Part shown: one piece after another, positions 11,848 through 18,680 of the stretch
How positions within the stretch are numbered: the stretch's first letter is position 1
How the letters are laid out: every line of letters starts with the position of its first letter
IMG/VR virus record: IMGVR_UViG_3300022198_005508
Span: 1-39,411 of that record
Reading direction: 5' to 3' (one strand)
Source of the DNA: a virus
DNA: 39,411 nucleotides
The notes under the pieces: model-generated
Database searches by the model: none
The model's input: the letters and a program-made list of their open reading frames with translations, nothing else
What the model was told of the DNA's origin: nothing
Position numbers and translations under genes: made by a program

Positions 11848-11910
11848 GGGGCCACCATCTGGCCCCACCATGATGTACACTTAATCTCAAGCGGGCCGAC
11901 AGGAGCCCGC
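11848..11910 (+). promoter_or_regulatory. Stem-loop, -10 box and 5' leader hairpin
   Basis: GGGGCCA (11848-11854) / TGGCCCC (11860-11866); TACACT (11876-11881) as -10, no clear -35. A leader hairpin GCGGGC (11891-11896) / GCCCGC (11905-11910) starts near the predicted transcript 5' end. Confidence 0.45.
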
Positions 11911-11926
11911 ACACCCCCCAGAGACA

Positions 11927-12220
11927 ATGGCAAACGACATCGCCACCCTCGCCCTCGCCTACAAGCAGGCCACTGATGCCCTGAAGCTCGCCGAGCAGGC
12001 CAAAGCCGATGCCAGCCTGGCCTTGGTGGAAGCCATGCAGGCTGCCGAACAGGAGCGGGTTGAAACCCCTGCAGGCAAGGTCAGCCTGTGCCAGGGTCGC
12101 CGCACCGTTAAGGTCACTTGCAAAGCTTTGCAGGCCGAGATCAAGCTCCTACAGGAGCGGGCCGTCAGGACAGGCCGAGCCGTTGAAGCGGTGGGCAAAC
12201 CCTACGTCATGATCCGCTGA
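11927..12220 (+). CDS. Ala-rich coiled-coil protein
   Basis: 97 residues, MANDIATLALAYKQATDALK..., an Ala/Lys/Glu-rich helix over residues 5-45 with heptad-like spacing, then a short strand pair (VETPAGKVSLCQGRRTVKVT) and another helix. The layout of long helix plus 'GRRTVKV' strand resembles the C-terminal half of phage Gp157-like proteins, but I would not assign it. GC-rich codons; leader ends CAGAGACAATG, almost identical to that of the gene at 10388. Confidence 0.6.
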   Translation: MANDIATLALAYKQATDALKLAEQAKADASLALVEAMQAAEQERVETPAGKVSLCQGRRTVKVTCKALQAEIKLLQERAVRTGRAVEAVGKPYVMIR

Positions 12221-12228
12221 TCAACCAT

Positions 12229-12267
12229 GGGGCAAGCTTGACGGCTTGCCCCTTTCTGCCCCATAAT
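12229..12267 (+). promoter_or_regulatory. Stem-loop with -35 exactly in the loop
   Basis: 9-bp stem GGGGCAAGC (12229-12237) / GCTTGCCCC (12244-12252); the six-base loop is TTGACG (12238-12243), the -35 box. After 18 bp comes CATAAT (12262-12267). The clearest promoter/stem-loop of the GC-rich block. Confidence 0.65.
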
Positions 12268-12293
12268 GGGGAAGTCCAAACGACACCCGACCC

Positions 12294-12479
12294 ATGGCCA
12301 CGATCAACCCCATCGAAGCCGACTTCATCACCCATTGCATCGAGGTGTGGTGTAACGAGCTGCCGCAGATCGCTGGGCGTCCCGTGATGTTCACCACACA
12401 GGGCGAGCAGCCTGAGCAGGTGCTGCTGACTCATGATCAGATCGAAGCTCTGTACCTGCGGCTGCAGGCCCTGAAGTGA
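12294..12479 (+). CDS. Small GC-rich-gene hypothetical protein
   Basis: 61 residues, MATINPIEADFITHCIEVWC..., one helix, a strand/turn part (GRPVMFTTQGEQPEQVLL) and a final helix (HDQIEALYLRLQALK). No family recognised. Own promoter at 12229-12267; the next gene follows after a UACG-loop hairpin. Confidence 0.6.
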   Translation: MATINPIEADFITHCIEVWCNELPQIAGRPVMFTTQGEQPEQVLLTHDQIEALYLRLQALK

Positions 12480-12486
12480 GCCCTAC

Positions 12487-12506
12487 GGGGAGCCTACGGG
12501 CTCCCC
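12487..12506 (+). terminator. Stem-loop with TACG tetraloop
   Basis: Perfect 8-bp stem GGGGAGCC (12487-12494) / GGCTCCCC (12499-12506), loop TACG (UNCG-type, very stable in RNA). It lies between the genes at 12294 and 12539; no long U-run. Confidence 0.6.
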
Positions 12507-12538
12507 TTCCTATCCACAACCACAACCACACACCGAGC

Positions 12539-12727
12539 ATGTTTGAGACCCTCAGAGAGGCCACCATGGCCCGTGCAAACGATGCTGGCTGCATCCCATA
12601 CCAAGACGCCCTAACCGAGGCCATCAGCCACGGTGCAGGCCAGGAGTTTATTGCCCTGTATGGGTCAGCCATCGCCTGGCCTATGGGTGTGGATGCTGGC
12701 GAGTGGCTGGCCTGGCTCGGTTACTGA
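12539..12727 (+). CDS. Small GC-rich-gene hypothetical protein
   Basis: 62 residues, MFETLREATMARANDAGCIP..., helical with an aromatic C-terminus (IAWPMGVDAGEWLAWLGY). The ATG at 12539 is chosen over a GTG at 12476, which would read through the hairpin. Last GC-rich gene before the sharp drop in GC near 12840. Followed by a stem GGGGGAG (12735-12741) / CTCCCCC (12747-12753). Function unknown. Confidence 0.6.
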   Translation: MFETLREATMARANDAGCIPYQDALTEAISHGAGQEFIALYGSAIAWPMGVDAGEWLAWLGY

Positions 12728-12756
12728 ATGTAACGGGGGAGCCAGTCTCCCCCATT

Positions 12757-12811
12757 GATCAGCGATACTGATCGATCAGCAGTGCTGATCAGTGGGCAGA
12801 GGCAGTATAAA
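12757..12811 (+). promoter_or_regulatory. Tandem GC variants of the palindrome next to a -10 box
   Basis: GATCAGCGATACTGATC (12757-12773) directly abuts GATCAGCAGTGCTGATC (12774-12790), the latter a perfect 17-bp palindrome with central G. Fifteen bp later is TATAAA (12806-12811). The layout is what an operator pair overlapping a promoter would look like. Confidence 0.55.
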
Positions 12812-12899
12812 CGGCCCTTATGGGTCGCCGCCCCCCGTACCCGTGGAAAATTCTAAATACTCAAGCTATAAACCTTTACCAGCGACTTCGATATATTCA

Positions 12900-13355
12900 A
12901 TGATTAAAAATAAAAAAATTTTGCCCACAAAATTTGACGGCTACTATGTTTCTGAAGACGGAAAAATTTTTACTGAGTGGCATTTAGTAAATAATAATGG
13001 AAGATTTGGTTCAATCAGAGGAGAGCTGCGAGAAGTAAAATCTCATCCAAGAGGAGGATGTAATCCAAATGACAGATATTTAGCTGTAAATATTTCATTA
13101 AAAAATGACCAAGGAAAAACTATTAAGCAAATCAAATATTACTCACATAGACTCATAGCAGAGACTTTTATAGAAAACCCACAAAATTTGAAAGAAGTAG
13201 ACCATATTGATGGAAACAAACAAAATAACTCAACAACAAATCTGAGGTGGGTAGATAGAAAAGAAAACCTAAAATGGATGATAGGAAATACTTTTGGAAA
13301 AAATTTTCGACAAAAAAAATCCGAGAACCTTGTAGATTCTCGGAGAAAAAAATAA
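12900..13355 (+). CDS. HNH homing endonuclease (NUMOD4-like + HNH)
   Basis: 151 residues from the ATG at 12900; an in-frame GTG at 12843 is possible. The N-terminal PTKFDGYYVSEDGKIF (about 9-25) matches the NUMOD4 pattern of phage homing endonucleases. The HNH core follows: HRLIAETFIENP (from about residue 83), then VDHIDGNKQNN...NLRWV, with the DH and N residues of the metal site. It nicks or cuts DNA and spreads by repair; here it appears free-standing. It is AT-rich and begins just after the GC-rich block, a sign of insertion. Its 3' end contains the terminator of the opposing gene. Confidence 0.85.
   Translation: MIKNKKILPTKFDGYYVSEDGKIFTEWHLVNNNGRFGSIRGELREVKSHPRGGCNPNDRYLAVNISLKNDQGKTIKQIKYYSHRLIAETFIENPQNLKEVDHIDGNKQNNSTTNLRWVDRKENLKWMIGNTFGKNFRQKKSENLVDSRRKK
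13312..13343 (-). terminator. Minus-strand intrinsic terminator inside the HNH gene
   Basis: Read on the minus strand: CCGAGAA (13343-13337) / TTCTCGG (13327-13321), then ATTTTTTTTG (13320 downward). It lies 24 bp beyond the end of the minus-strand kinase gene and within the last codons of the HNH gene. Confidence 0.75.
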
Positions 13356-13366
13356 TTTATTTGAGA

Positions 13367-14005
13367 TTAGTCTTTACCTCTCTTTGGATTTTCAACTCCT
13401 AGTCTTGCTCTTGCAGAATTACGATTCAATCTGAATCTCTTAGTCAGGTCTTTACCTGTCTTAACTGCTTCTTTTCCTTCTTTAGACTTTCTAAATTGCT
13501 TTTCTTGTGATGCCATGCTTTTCATCACAAATCTTGGAACTGGCTGATCTCTTTTTGCATTTCTTGCAAATGATCTCCTTTGTGATGTTCTAGGTGATAC
13601 TGTAGTAATAGATCTAAAATCAGCATCTTTCTTTAGACTATCATCAGTGCTCTTTTTAAACTTTGGATTAACATTAGTGTTATCCTGAATTCTTGGCTTA
13701 GATTTATCTGCGTTTCTTAGTCGATTCATTGTAAGTTTGTGGACTTCAGGAAACTTAGATTGATTAGATCTATTACCATGAATTGTTTCTCGTGCATCAT
13801 CATATCCAGTTGCAGTTCCACCAGTCTTCTTGGCTAGCCCTTTTGCCATTGTTGATTTACCAGAGCCAGGCATTCCAGCCATTTTAATATCTAATGGTGC
13901 ACTAGATTTGCCACTCTTTGCACCTGGCTTTGGTGTTCTACCTTGCTTTGATGCAACTTGTGATCTTCTAGAAGATTCTAAAAGAAATTCAGAATATGTC
14001 TTCAT
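13367..14005 (-). CDS. P-loop kinase with capsid-targeting-like N-terminus
   Basis: 212 residues, the only minus-strand gene. It begins MKTYSEFLLESSRR, almost the T4 IPIII capsid-targeting sequence (MKTYQEFIAEA), with LLE/S (8-11) fitting the prohead protease rule. Then comes GMPGSGKS (44-51, Walker A), a YDDARETIHG segment (68-77) and IQDNTNVNPKF (106-116). The order and the D-NTNxN motif are those of T4 polynucleotide-kinase-type and zeta-toxin-like P-loop kinases. The last 90 residues are very basic (Lys/Arg/Ser). The late promoter AATAAATA (14031-14024, minus) and its own terminator show late expression. Prediction: a kinase packaged in the head. Its phosphate acceptor is unknown. Confidence 0.75.
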   Translation of the reverse strand: MKTYSEFLLESSRRSQVASKQGRTPKPGAKSGKSSAPLDIKMAGMPGSGKSTMAKGLAKKTGGTATGYDDARETIHGNRSNQSKFPEVHKLTMNRLRNADKSKPRIQDNTNVNPKFKKSTDDSLKKDADFRSITTVSPRTSQRRSFARNAKRDQPVPRFVMKSMASQEKQFRKSKEGKEAVKTGKDLTKRFRLNRNSARARLGVENPKRGKD

Positions 14006-14023
14006 ATAATTGAATTTTTTAAA

Positions 14024-14058
14024 TATTTATTTCGGCTATATACTGTAGTTTTAAATAC
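14024..14058. promoter_or_regulatory. Divergent late promoters
   Basis: Minus strand AATAAATA (14031-14024) for the kinase; plus strand TTAAATAC (14051-14058) for the gene at 14064. The plus-strand start would fall on or next to the ATG, suggesting a nearly leaderless mRNA. Confidence 0.5.
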
Positions 14059-14063
14059 AATAC

Positions 14064-14246
14064 ATGTCAACATTTTCTTCATTTACTACTGAGGTACAGT
14101 ATGATGATGCATCTGGAGAATACTTCATTACATTCCCAGATGAGCTTATAGATGAGATGCAATGGCAAGAGGGTGATACTTTAGAATTTGAATACTTTGA
14201 TCACCATGATACTCCTGGTATTCGCATACATAAAGTAGGAGACTGA
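14064..14246 (+). CDS. Small SpoVT/AbrB-like protein
   Basis: 60 residues, MSTFSSFTTEVQYDDASGEY... The stretch YFITFPDELIDEMQWQEGDT followed by LEFEYFD and IRIHKV matches the swapped-hairpin AbrB pattern: strand, 'P-x-E-L', helix, 'W-x-x-G-D', strand, strand. Such proteins bind DNA, often as antitoxins or transition regulators. It is the first gene of the late module and sits 10 nt before the large structural gene. Role in the phage unknown; a DNA-binding regulator of late genes is possible. Confidence 0.65.
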   Translation: MSTFSSFTTEVQYDDASGEYFITFPDELIDEMQWQEGDTLEFEYFDHHDTPGIRIHKVGD

Positions 14247-14256
14247 CCCTAATAAT

Positions 14257-17200
14257 ATGTCTAATTGTAGTCCAAAGAAAGACCCTGTAGATAAGAAGCT
14301 TACTTTTACATATACAGAGTGCCCTGCACCAGAAGAAGGATCACCAGCTCAGATTACTATAGAGTTTCCATATATTGAAAAGTACTGGTACGAAGTTAGG
14401 CCGCCTGATGCAGCAAACAAGACCATCCAAAATGGAAGCAAGCAACAAAAGCTTCGTCGATCTGTAATTCAAGTACCTGCTGTTGATGCAGAGAATGCAG
14501 ATGGAGATAATGTAAACTTTGTTGATCAGGTATTTTATCAACCAGAATATGAGATTGTTGGTTCTGGTGATGACATTAAAAGTAAGCCAGTATATGAAAG
14601 ATTCTGTAAGGCAGATAAAGTATACGACGAGCAATACTTCTACCATATCTTTGAATGGCCATTAACACATACTCTTCCTGCACGACCTGTGGGAGGTATT
14701 ACTGTAACTACTCCACCACCTCCTCCACCAGGATCTGAGGGTGGAGAAGAGAGTTGTCCAGTTTATGCAGTATCCAGTACCAGCGTCGGTGGTACATTTA
14801 CACTCAATAGAGTAGACAGTCAAGTAATTGGCCTACCTGAGGGAAGCGTTGCTTACCATGGAGGTACACTCGATAATAAGATATTCTTTTACTATGAGAA
14901 TACCACCAATAAAGATATGATTGCTGTTGGTGATGTCATTAATGGCTGGACAGTTGATAAAGTAGTTAACTATAACTCTGAGCACTTTGACGAGAAATCT
15001 TTAAGAACCACAGAGTCCGTTAGAAGAAGAGTCTCTAAGTTTTCTGAGAAGAACAAGACTCCTGGGTTTATCTTTATCAACAAAAACGACGGTGCAGAAG
15101 ATAGAATTATCAACGTCGGGGACTTAGTGACTGGCTATGGTATTCAGAAGGACACTTATGTAGATAGTATTCAAGGACTTAAGATCTTTCTTACTAGACC
15201 TTTAAAGTACAAAAACAAGAGAAGAGTTAGAAACGTCAGGTTTACTAACACTGGTCTTGCTAATAACATCTCAAACCAGATTCTTTGCTATGCAGAAATT
15301 AGTGGTGGCAGTGCTGCATTCATTAAAGACCAGTACTATTCAAAAGATACCCCCTCAACTCCCCAGTATACAAGTACGATTTACCATGTTTTTGACGACA
15401 AAAAGAACAAAAACATACAACTGACCACAACCAAGGAAATAAAGGTTCAAACTATCAATAGAAACGACGAAGGTGGGTCAAATGATAGTGATAACAGAAA
15501 GCACTACTTAGTGACTTTCTTGGATGAAACTACAATTAGCAATAAAAGTGATGTGCAAATTTCTATTACTGATGATAGGACTGCATCAGGAGTAGAACAA
15601 TCTTTTGTATTTGCTTCTAAAATTGAAGTTGTAGACAGTAAAAGTTTCAAAGTATGGTTCAAGAGAAATGATAACAAGGTTAACACTTATGTTCGTGGAT
15701 GGAATGTAACCAGAGTTCCAGGTGGAGCAGTCATTCCTGAAAATAGAATTCAAGTGATTGCTGGTAGAGGCATCATAGACAGGTCTGCAGTCTGTGGTGT
15801 TTATGTCAGTAATGATAAAAAGTTCTATACTTATACTCCTTTATTCTATTCTAGAGATGGATTCTGCGAATCTACTTACCTAGAAGATGACCTAGGTAAA
15901 TTTGCACTTGGTAGTGTTATTCTAAACGATAAAAGTTATTACTTACAACAACAGTTTTTATGTGTTGGACCTGCAAATGACACTGCATACCAAATCAATA
16001 ACATTTTTTGGACCTATTTTAACAGGCCATCCGAGATTAATGAACTAAAAACTTGGATAAGTCGCTTAGCTTCTTCTGATTTTCTTACTATTCAAAAGGA
16101 AATTATAGATTCTGAGAAGTTAAAACTCGGACAAAGAACTATTTTAGCAGTTAAAGACTCCGAATGTGACAGCACTATCAATCCAGACTACTCAAAAGTC
16201 TATTATCCACACAGTGAATTCAATACTTTTAATGAATATATTGCTCCTGTTCAAAATGATAGTGTATTTGACCCATGTATTGACGTAAAAACACCTAAAA
16301 CTTACAGTAAAGAAGAGTTAGACTCTATAATTACGACAAATCTTGGTGGTAGTTTTCACTTTTCTAGTATCAATTTACCTGAGGAGATGTATAAACAGGT
16401 GATTTCTAATGAAAATTCACTTCAAAATACCCTACTGAGAGCAATTACTGCTATTGGTAGTTCTGTTCCAAAGCAAACTACCATCCCAAATCTACCTCCA
16501 CTCATTGAAGGAGAGGATAAATCCAGTCAAGTGTTTAGAACTGAGGCTGCATATCGCATTCCACCAAGATTTAAGTCACTTGAATACATTATTGAAGACT
16601 TTAGTTTCGTCAGTGATTCAAGTCTCTTCCCAGATTCAGATGAAAACAACACTGAAATACAAATTAAGTCTATTCCTAAGTGGACTGGAAGTGTTTCTCC
16701 AGCAAGTGGGGATGGTTGGCAAGCAAATGTCAATACTGATGGAGAAGGTTTCATTAACACAGTAACTATTTCTGCAGTTCCATTCCCTGCTCCACCACTA
16801 GGTGGAAGTACTACTGCATGGGCTGCTGGGCCAGCTCCTACTACATTCTGGCATGGGGATGATACTAACTACCAAGTTACATTTAAAAAGATCTTAAACT
16901 TTAGAGTTAACGAAGTTAGTAAGAACCTTTCTAATGCAGTCAAGAACAAAGGTAATCCATTTATGGATGAACCTCCATATGCAAAGCTAGTTCAAGATCT
17001 AAAACCAACTGATACTACAATCAAAGTAGACAGTACTAGCCAATTTATCTCTGCAGGATATTTAATTATTCCAAAATATATCGTCAAAAAAGAAGTAAAT
17101 CCAGAAACTAGGAATGAAACCCCATATCATTATTACCTAGGTGAAGAAATTATCTATTACAGAGATAAAACAGAAACAGAGTTTCTGCAATGTACACGAG

Positions 17201-17511
17201 AGATGTTTGATACAACATCTTCATTTGAAAAAATTGCAAATTCAGGAGATATTGAATCTGATGTAACCTATATAATTAAGACTCTTGGATCTGTCAATTG
17301 GAAAGATTATGGTGCTCCAGATGATTATGGAGTCGGAACTATATTTACTGCTACATCTGATGGCTCTGGTGAAGTTGAAAGTGGAGAAGTATACTTGTTT
17401 GAGAGTACTATGACTCCATTTGAAAATAGTAATTATGCATACTATAGTTATGAAAAGAATAATTACTTGTCTCAATTCTGGCCAATCTCAATTCAGAATA
17501 AAAACGTATGA
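14257..17511 (+). CDS. Large virion structural protein (baseplate/tail)
   Basis: 1084 residues. Visible parts: a Pro run (about 148-156); beta-rich modules of the type VGDxI.G..V.KV; a segment INNIFWTYFNRPSEINELKT (about 580) that resembles the DUF4214 helical motif; and a C-terminal module TIKVDSTSQF...EEIIYYRDKTETEFLQCTRE (about 925-985), which is also found in gp7. Near the end is VNWKDYGAPDDYGVGTIFTA, a degenerate copy of the 'GxxFTATGxGxG' repeat common in phage tail proteins. It overlaps the PAAR gene by 4 nt and precedes gp25, so a baseplate role is likely. I cannot match it to a single T4 gene. Confidence 0.8.
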   Translation: MSNCSPKKDPVDKKLTFTYTECPAPEEGSPAQITIEFPYIEKYWYEVRPPDAANKTIQNGSKQQKLRRSVIQVPAVDAENADGDNVNFVDQVFYQPEYEIVGSGDDIKSKPVYERFCKADKVYDEQYFYHIFEWPLTHTLPARPVGGITVTTPPPPPPGSEGGEESCPVYAVSSTSVGGTFTLNRVDSQVIGLPEGSVAYHGGTLDNKIFFYYENTTNKDMIAVGDVINGWTVDKVVNYNSEHFDEKSLRTTESVRRRVSKFSEKNKTPGFIFINKNDGAEDRIINVGDLVTGYGIQKDTYVDSIQGLKIFLTRPLKYKNKRRVRNVRFTNTGLANNISNQILCYAEISGGSAAFIKDQYYSKDTPSTPQYTSTIYHVFDDKKNKNIQLTTTKEIKVQTINRNDEGGSNDSDNRKHYLVTFLDETTISNKSDVQISITDDRTASGVEQSFVFASKIEVVDSKSFKVWFKRNDNKVNTYVRGWNVTRVPGGAVIPENRIQVIAGRGIIDRSAVCGVYVSNDKKFYTYTPLFYSRDGFCESTYLEDDLGKFALGSVILNDKSYYLQQQFLCVGPANDTAYQINNIFWTYFNRPSEINELKTWISRLASSDFLTIQKEIIDSEKLKLGQRTILAVKDSECDSTINPDYSKVYYPHSEFNTFNEYIAPVQNDSVFDPCIDVKTPKTYSKEELDSIITTNLGGSFHFSSINLPEEMYKQVISNENSLQNTLLRAITAIGSSVPKQTTIPNLPPLIEGEDKSSQVFRTEAAYRIPPRFKSLEYIIEDFSFVSDSSLFPDSDENNTEIQIKSIPKWTGSVSPASGDGWQANVNTDGEGFINTVTISAVPFPAPPLGGSTTAWAAGPAPTTFWHGDDTNYQVTFKKILNFRVNEVSKNLSNAVKNKGNPFMDEPPYAKLVQDLKPTDTTIKVDSTSQFISAGYLIIPKYIVKKEVNPETRNETPYHYYLGEEIIYYRDKTETEFLQCTREMFDTTSSFEKIANSGDIESDVTYIIKTLGSVNWKDYGAPDDYGVGTIFTATSDGSGEVESGEVYLFESTMTPFENSNYAYYSYEKNNYLSQFWPISIQNKNV

Positions 17512-17831
17512 CAAGACCCATCGCAGCATTAGGAAATCCAGATTCTATTTCATTTAGACCCTGTTGTGTCTATCCACCAAATATCGTCACTCCCATTGTG
17601 GCAACGGTATTTGCCAATGGACGCCCTAGAGCCAAGGCAGGAGACGTTCTAACCCCAGCTCCAGGCTTTCCAGTCTGTCCAAATACTACATGCACCCCCA
17701 TAGCTAGGACTATCATTGCCCCCAGCAAGGTCTTTGTAAATGGTCGGCCATCCGCACACGTAGGGGACTTGACAAATCCAGTTTCCCCACGTACAATACT
17801 ACCTGTACCCACCAACATTTTCGTGAACTAA
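17508..17831 (+). CDS. PAAR-like spike-tip protein
   Basis: 107 residues with two PAAR-type repeats: VFANGRPRAKAGD (about 34-46) and VFVNGRPSAHVGD (about 75-87), with scattered Cys and His (CCVYP, CPNTTCTP). PAAR proteins form a sharp cone that caps the gp5 spike, using metal-binding His/Cys, and help puncture the cell envelope. Its position just before gp25 and gp6 is usual for T4-type cyanophages. It begins inside the previous stop (ATGA). Confidence 0.85.
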   Translation: MTRPIAALGNPDSISFRPCCVYPPNIVTPIVATVFANGRPRAKAGDVLTPAPGFPVCPNTTCTPIARTIIAPSKVFVNGRPSAHVGDLTNPVSPRTILPVPTNIFVN

Positions 17832-17832
17832 C

Positions 17833-17976
17833 ATGGCAAAAGCACCTAGTTTTAACAAGTCTGGCTATACTCCAGCTAAGCCCAAAATGACTCGTCAAGG
17901 TCAGTCAAAAAATACCCGACTTTCTGCATCCAGTCGAAATGGACGCAAAAAAGCCTATCGAGGGCAAGGTCGATAA
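17833..17976 (+). CDS. Small, very basic protein
   Basis: 47 residues, MAKAPSFNKSGYTPAKPKMT..., about one third Lys/Arg, no hydrophobic core, likely disordered. It starts 1 nt after the PAAR gene and ends 9 nt before a strong terminator. It could bind nucleic acid or be a small virion component. I do not know the family. Confidence 0.6.
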   Translation: MAKAPSFNKSGYTPAKPKMTRQGQSKNTRLSASSRNGRKKAYRGQGR

Positions 17977-17985
17977 TAGTAAAAA

Positions 17986-18007
17986 GGGGTCGAAAGACCC
18001 CTTTTTT
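17986..18007 (+). terminator. Intrinsic terminator with GAAA loop
   Basis: GGGGTC (17986-17991) / GACCCC (17996-18001), loop GAAA, then TTTTTT (18002-18007). The five A before the stem make it usable on both strands. Confidence 0.9.
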
Positions 18008-18011
18008 GTCC

Positions 18012-18019
18012 CTAAATAC
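18012..18019 (+). promoter_or_regulatory. Late promoter (CTAAATAC)
   Basis: Lies 4 bp after the T-run of the terminator, so a late transcript would restart here and read the genes from 18080. Confidence 0.5.
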
Positions 18020-18079
18020 TACCGAAGGGATAGCAACCCCTTTAAAAGTTCTGTTAGACCCATTTTTTGGAGAAAACAG

Positions 18080-18235
18080 ATGGCAATTCACCCAAATCCC
18101 GACAGGGATGTTACATATATGAAGCAAACGTGGGGAACTACAAAATTAGTTACAGATTATGCTTCGTTACCAACAAAAAGAAAAAAGGTTTACCAAGTAG
18201 ACTATTGTGAATACTTTAAAGATACATCTAAATAG
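18080..18235 (+). CDS. Small conserved-looking protein before gp25
   Basis: 51 residues, MAIHPNPDRDVTYMKQTWGT..., basic, ending VYQVDYCEYFKDTSK. An in-frame open stretch continues upstream to 17939, but it crosses the terminator and late promoter, so the ATG at 18080 is chosen. GGAGAAAACAG before the ATG can serve as ribosome-binding site. Function unknown; it is read with the gp25 group. Confidence 0.6.
   Translation: MAIHPNPDRDVTYMKQTWGTTKLVTDYASLPTKRKKVYQVDYCEYFKDTSK
18228..18235 (+). promoter_or_regulatory. Late promoter (CTAAATAG) over a stop codon
   Basis: The last three bases are the TAG of the gene at 18080. Predicted transcript start is about 20 nt before the gp25 ATG. Confidence 0.45.
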
Positions 18236-18260
18236 TTTATAATTACAACATTTTATTTAA

Positions 18261-18677
18261 ATGTCAACTGTTTCACAAGAGTTAGGCAAAATTTCTAGGT
18301 CATTTAAGGACATTAGTTTAAATTTTGGACTAAATCCTGTGACTAAAGACATTGTAGTGCTAAAGAATGAAGAGGCAATTAAACAGTCGGTAAAAAATTT
18401 AGTATTAACTAGGTTAGGAGAAAGACTGTTTAATCCTCTTATTGGAACTGATACTACAAGTTACTTATTTGAGCTAACTGCTACATTCTCAGCAAATTCA
18501 CTGATTGAAGAAATTGAAAGTGTTTTGCTTACATATGAACCTAGAATAACACTTAATAATATTACAGTTAATGTGGATGACGATACAAATGAATTTGAAG
18601 TTATAATAGATTATTTTATTGTTGGATTACCTCCCATAGTACAAACCGTAGATTTTATCCTCGTAAGAGAAAGTTAA
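18261..18677 (+). CDS. gp25: Baseplate wedge subunit gp25
   Basis: 138 residues; T4 gp25 is 132. The GPW/gp25 pattern is clear: NEEAIKQSVKNLVLTRLGER, LFNPLIGTD, then YEPRI and a final strand VDFILV. gp25 is the sheath-polymerising baseplate subunit with a lysozyme-like fold but no lysozyme activity; it sits at the baseplate core and joins gp6 and gp53. The adjacent gp6 gene follows after 3 nt. Confidence 0.95.
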   Translation: MSTVSQELGKISRSFKDISLNFGLNPVTKDIVVLKNEEAIKQSVKNLVLTRLGERLFNPLIGTDTTSYLFELTATFSANSLIEEIESVLLTYEPRITLNNITVNVDDDTNEFEVIIDYFIVGLPPIVQTVDFILVRES

Positions 18678-18680
18678 TAA

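Noticed and set aside
9365-12727. Host chromosome contamination or chimeric assembly
   Set aside because: Not excluded, but the block keeps the same promoter/stem-loop, leader and palindrome elements as its AT-richer neighbours, which favours a continuous phage sequence.
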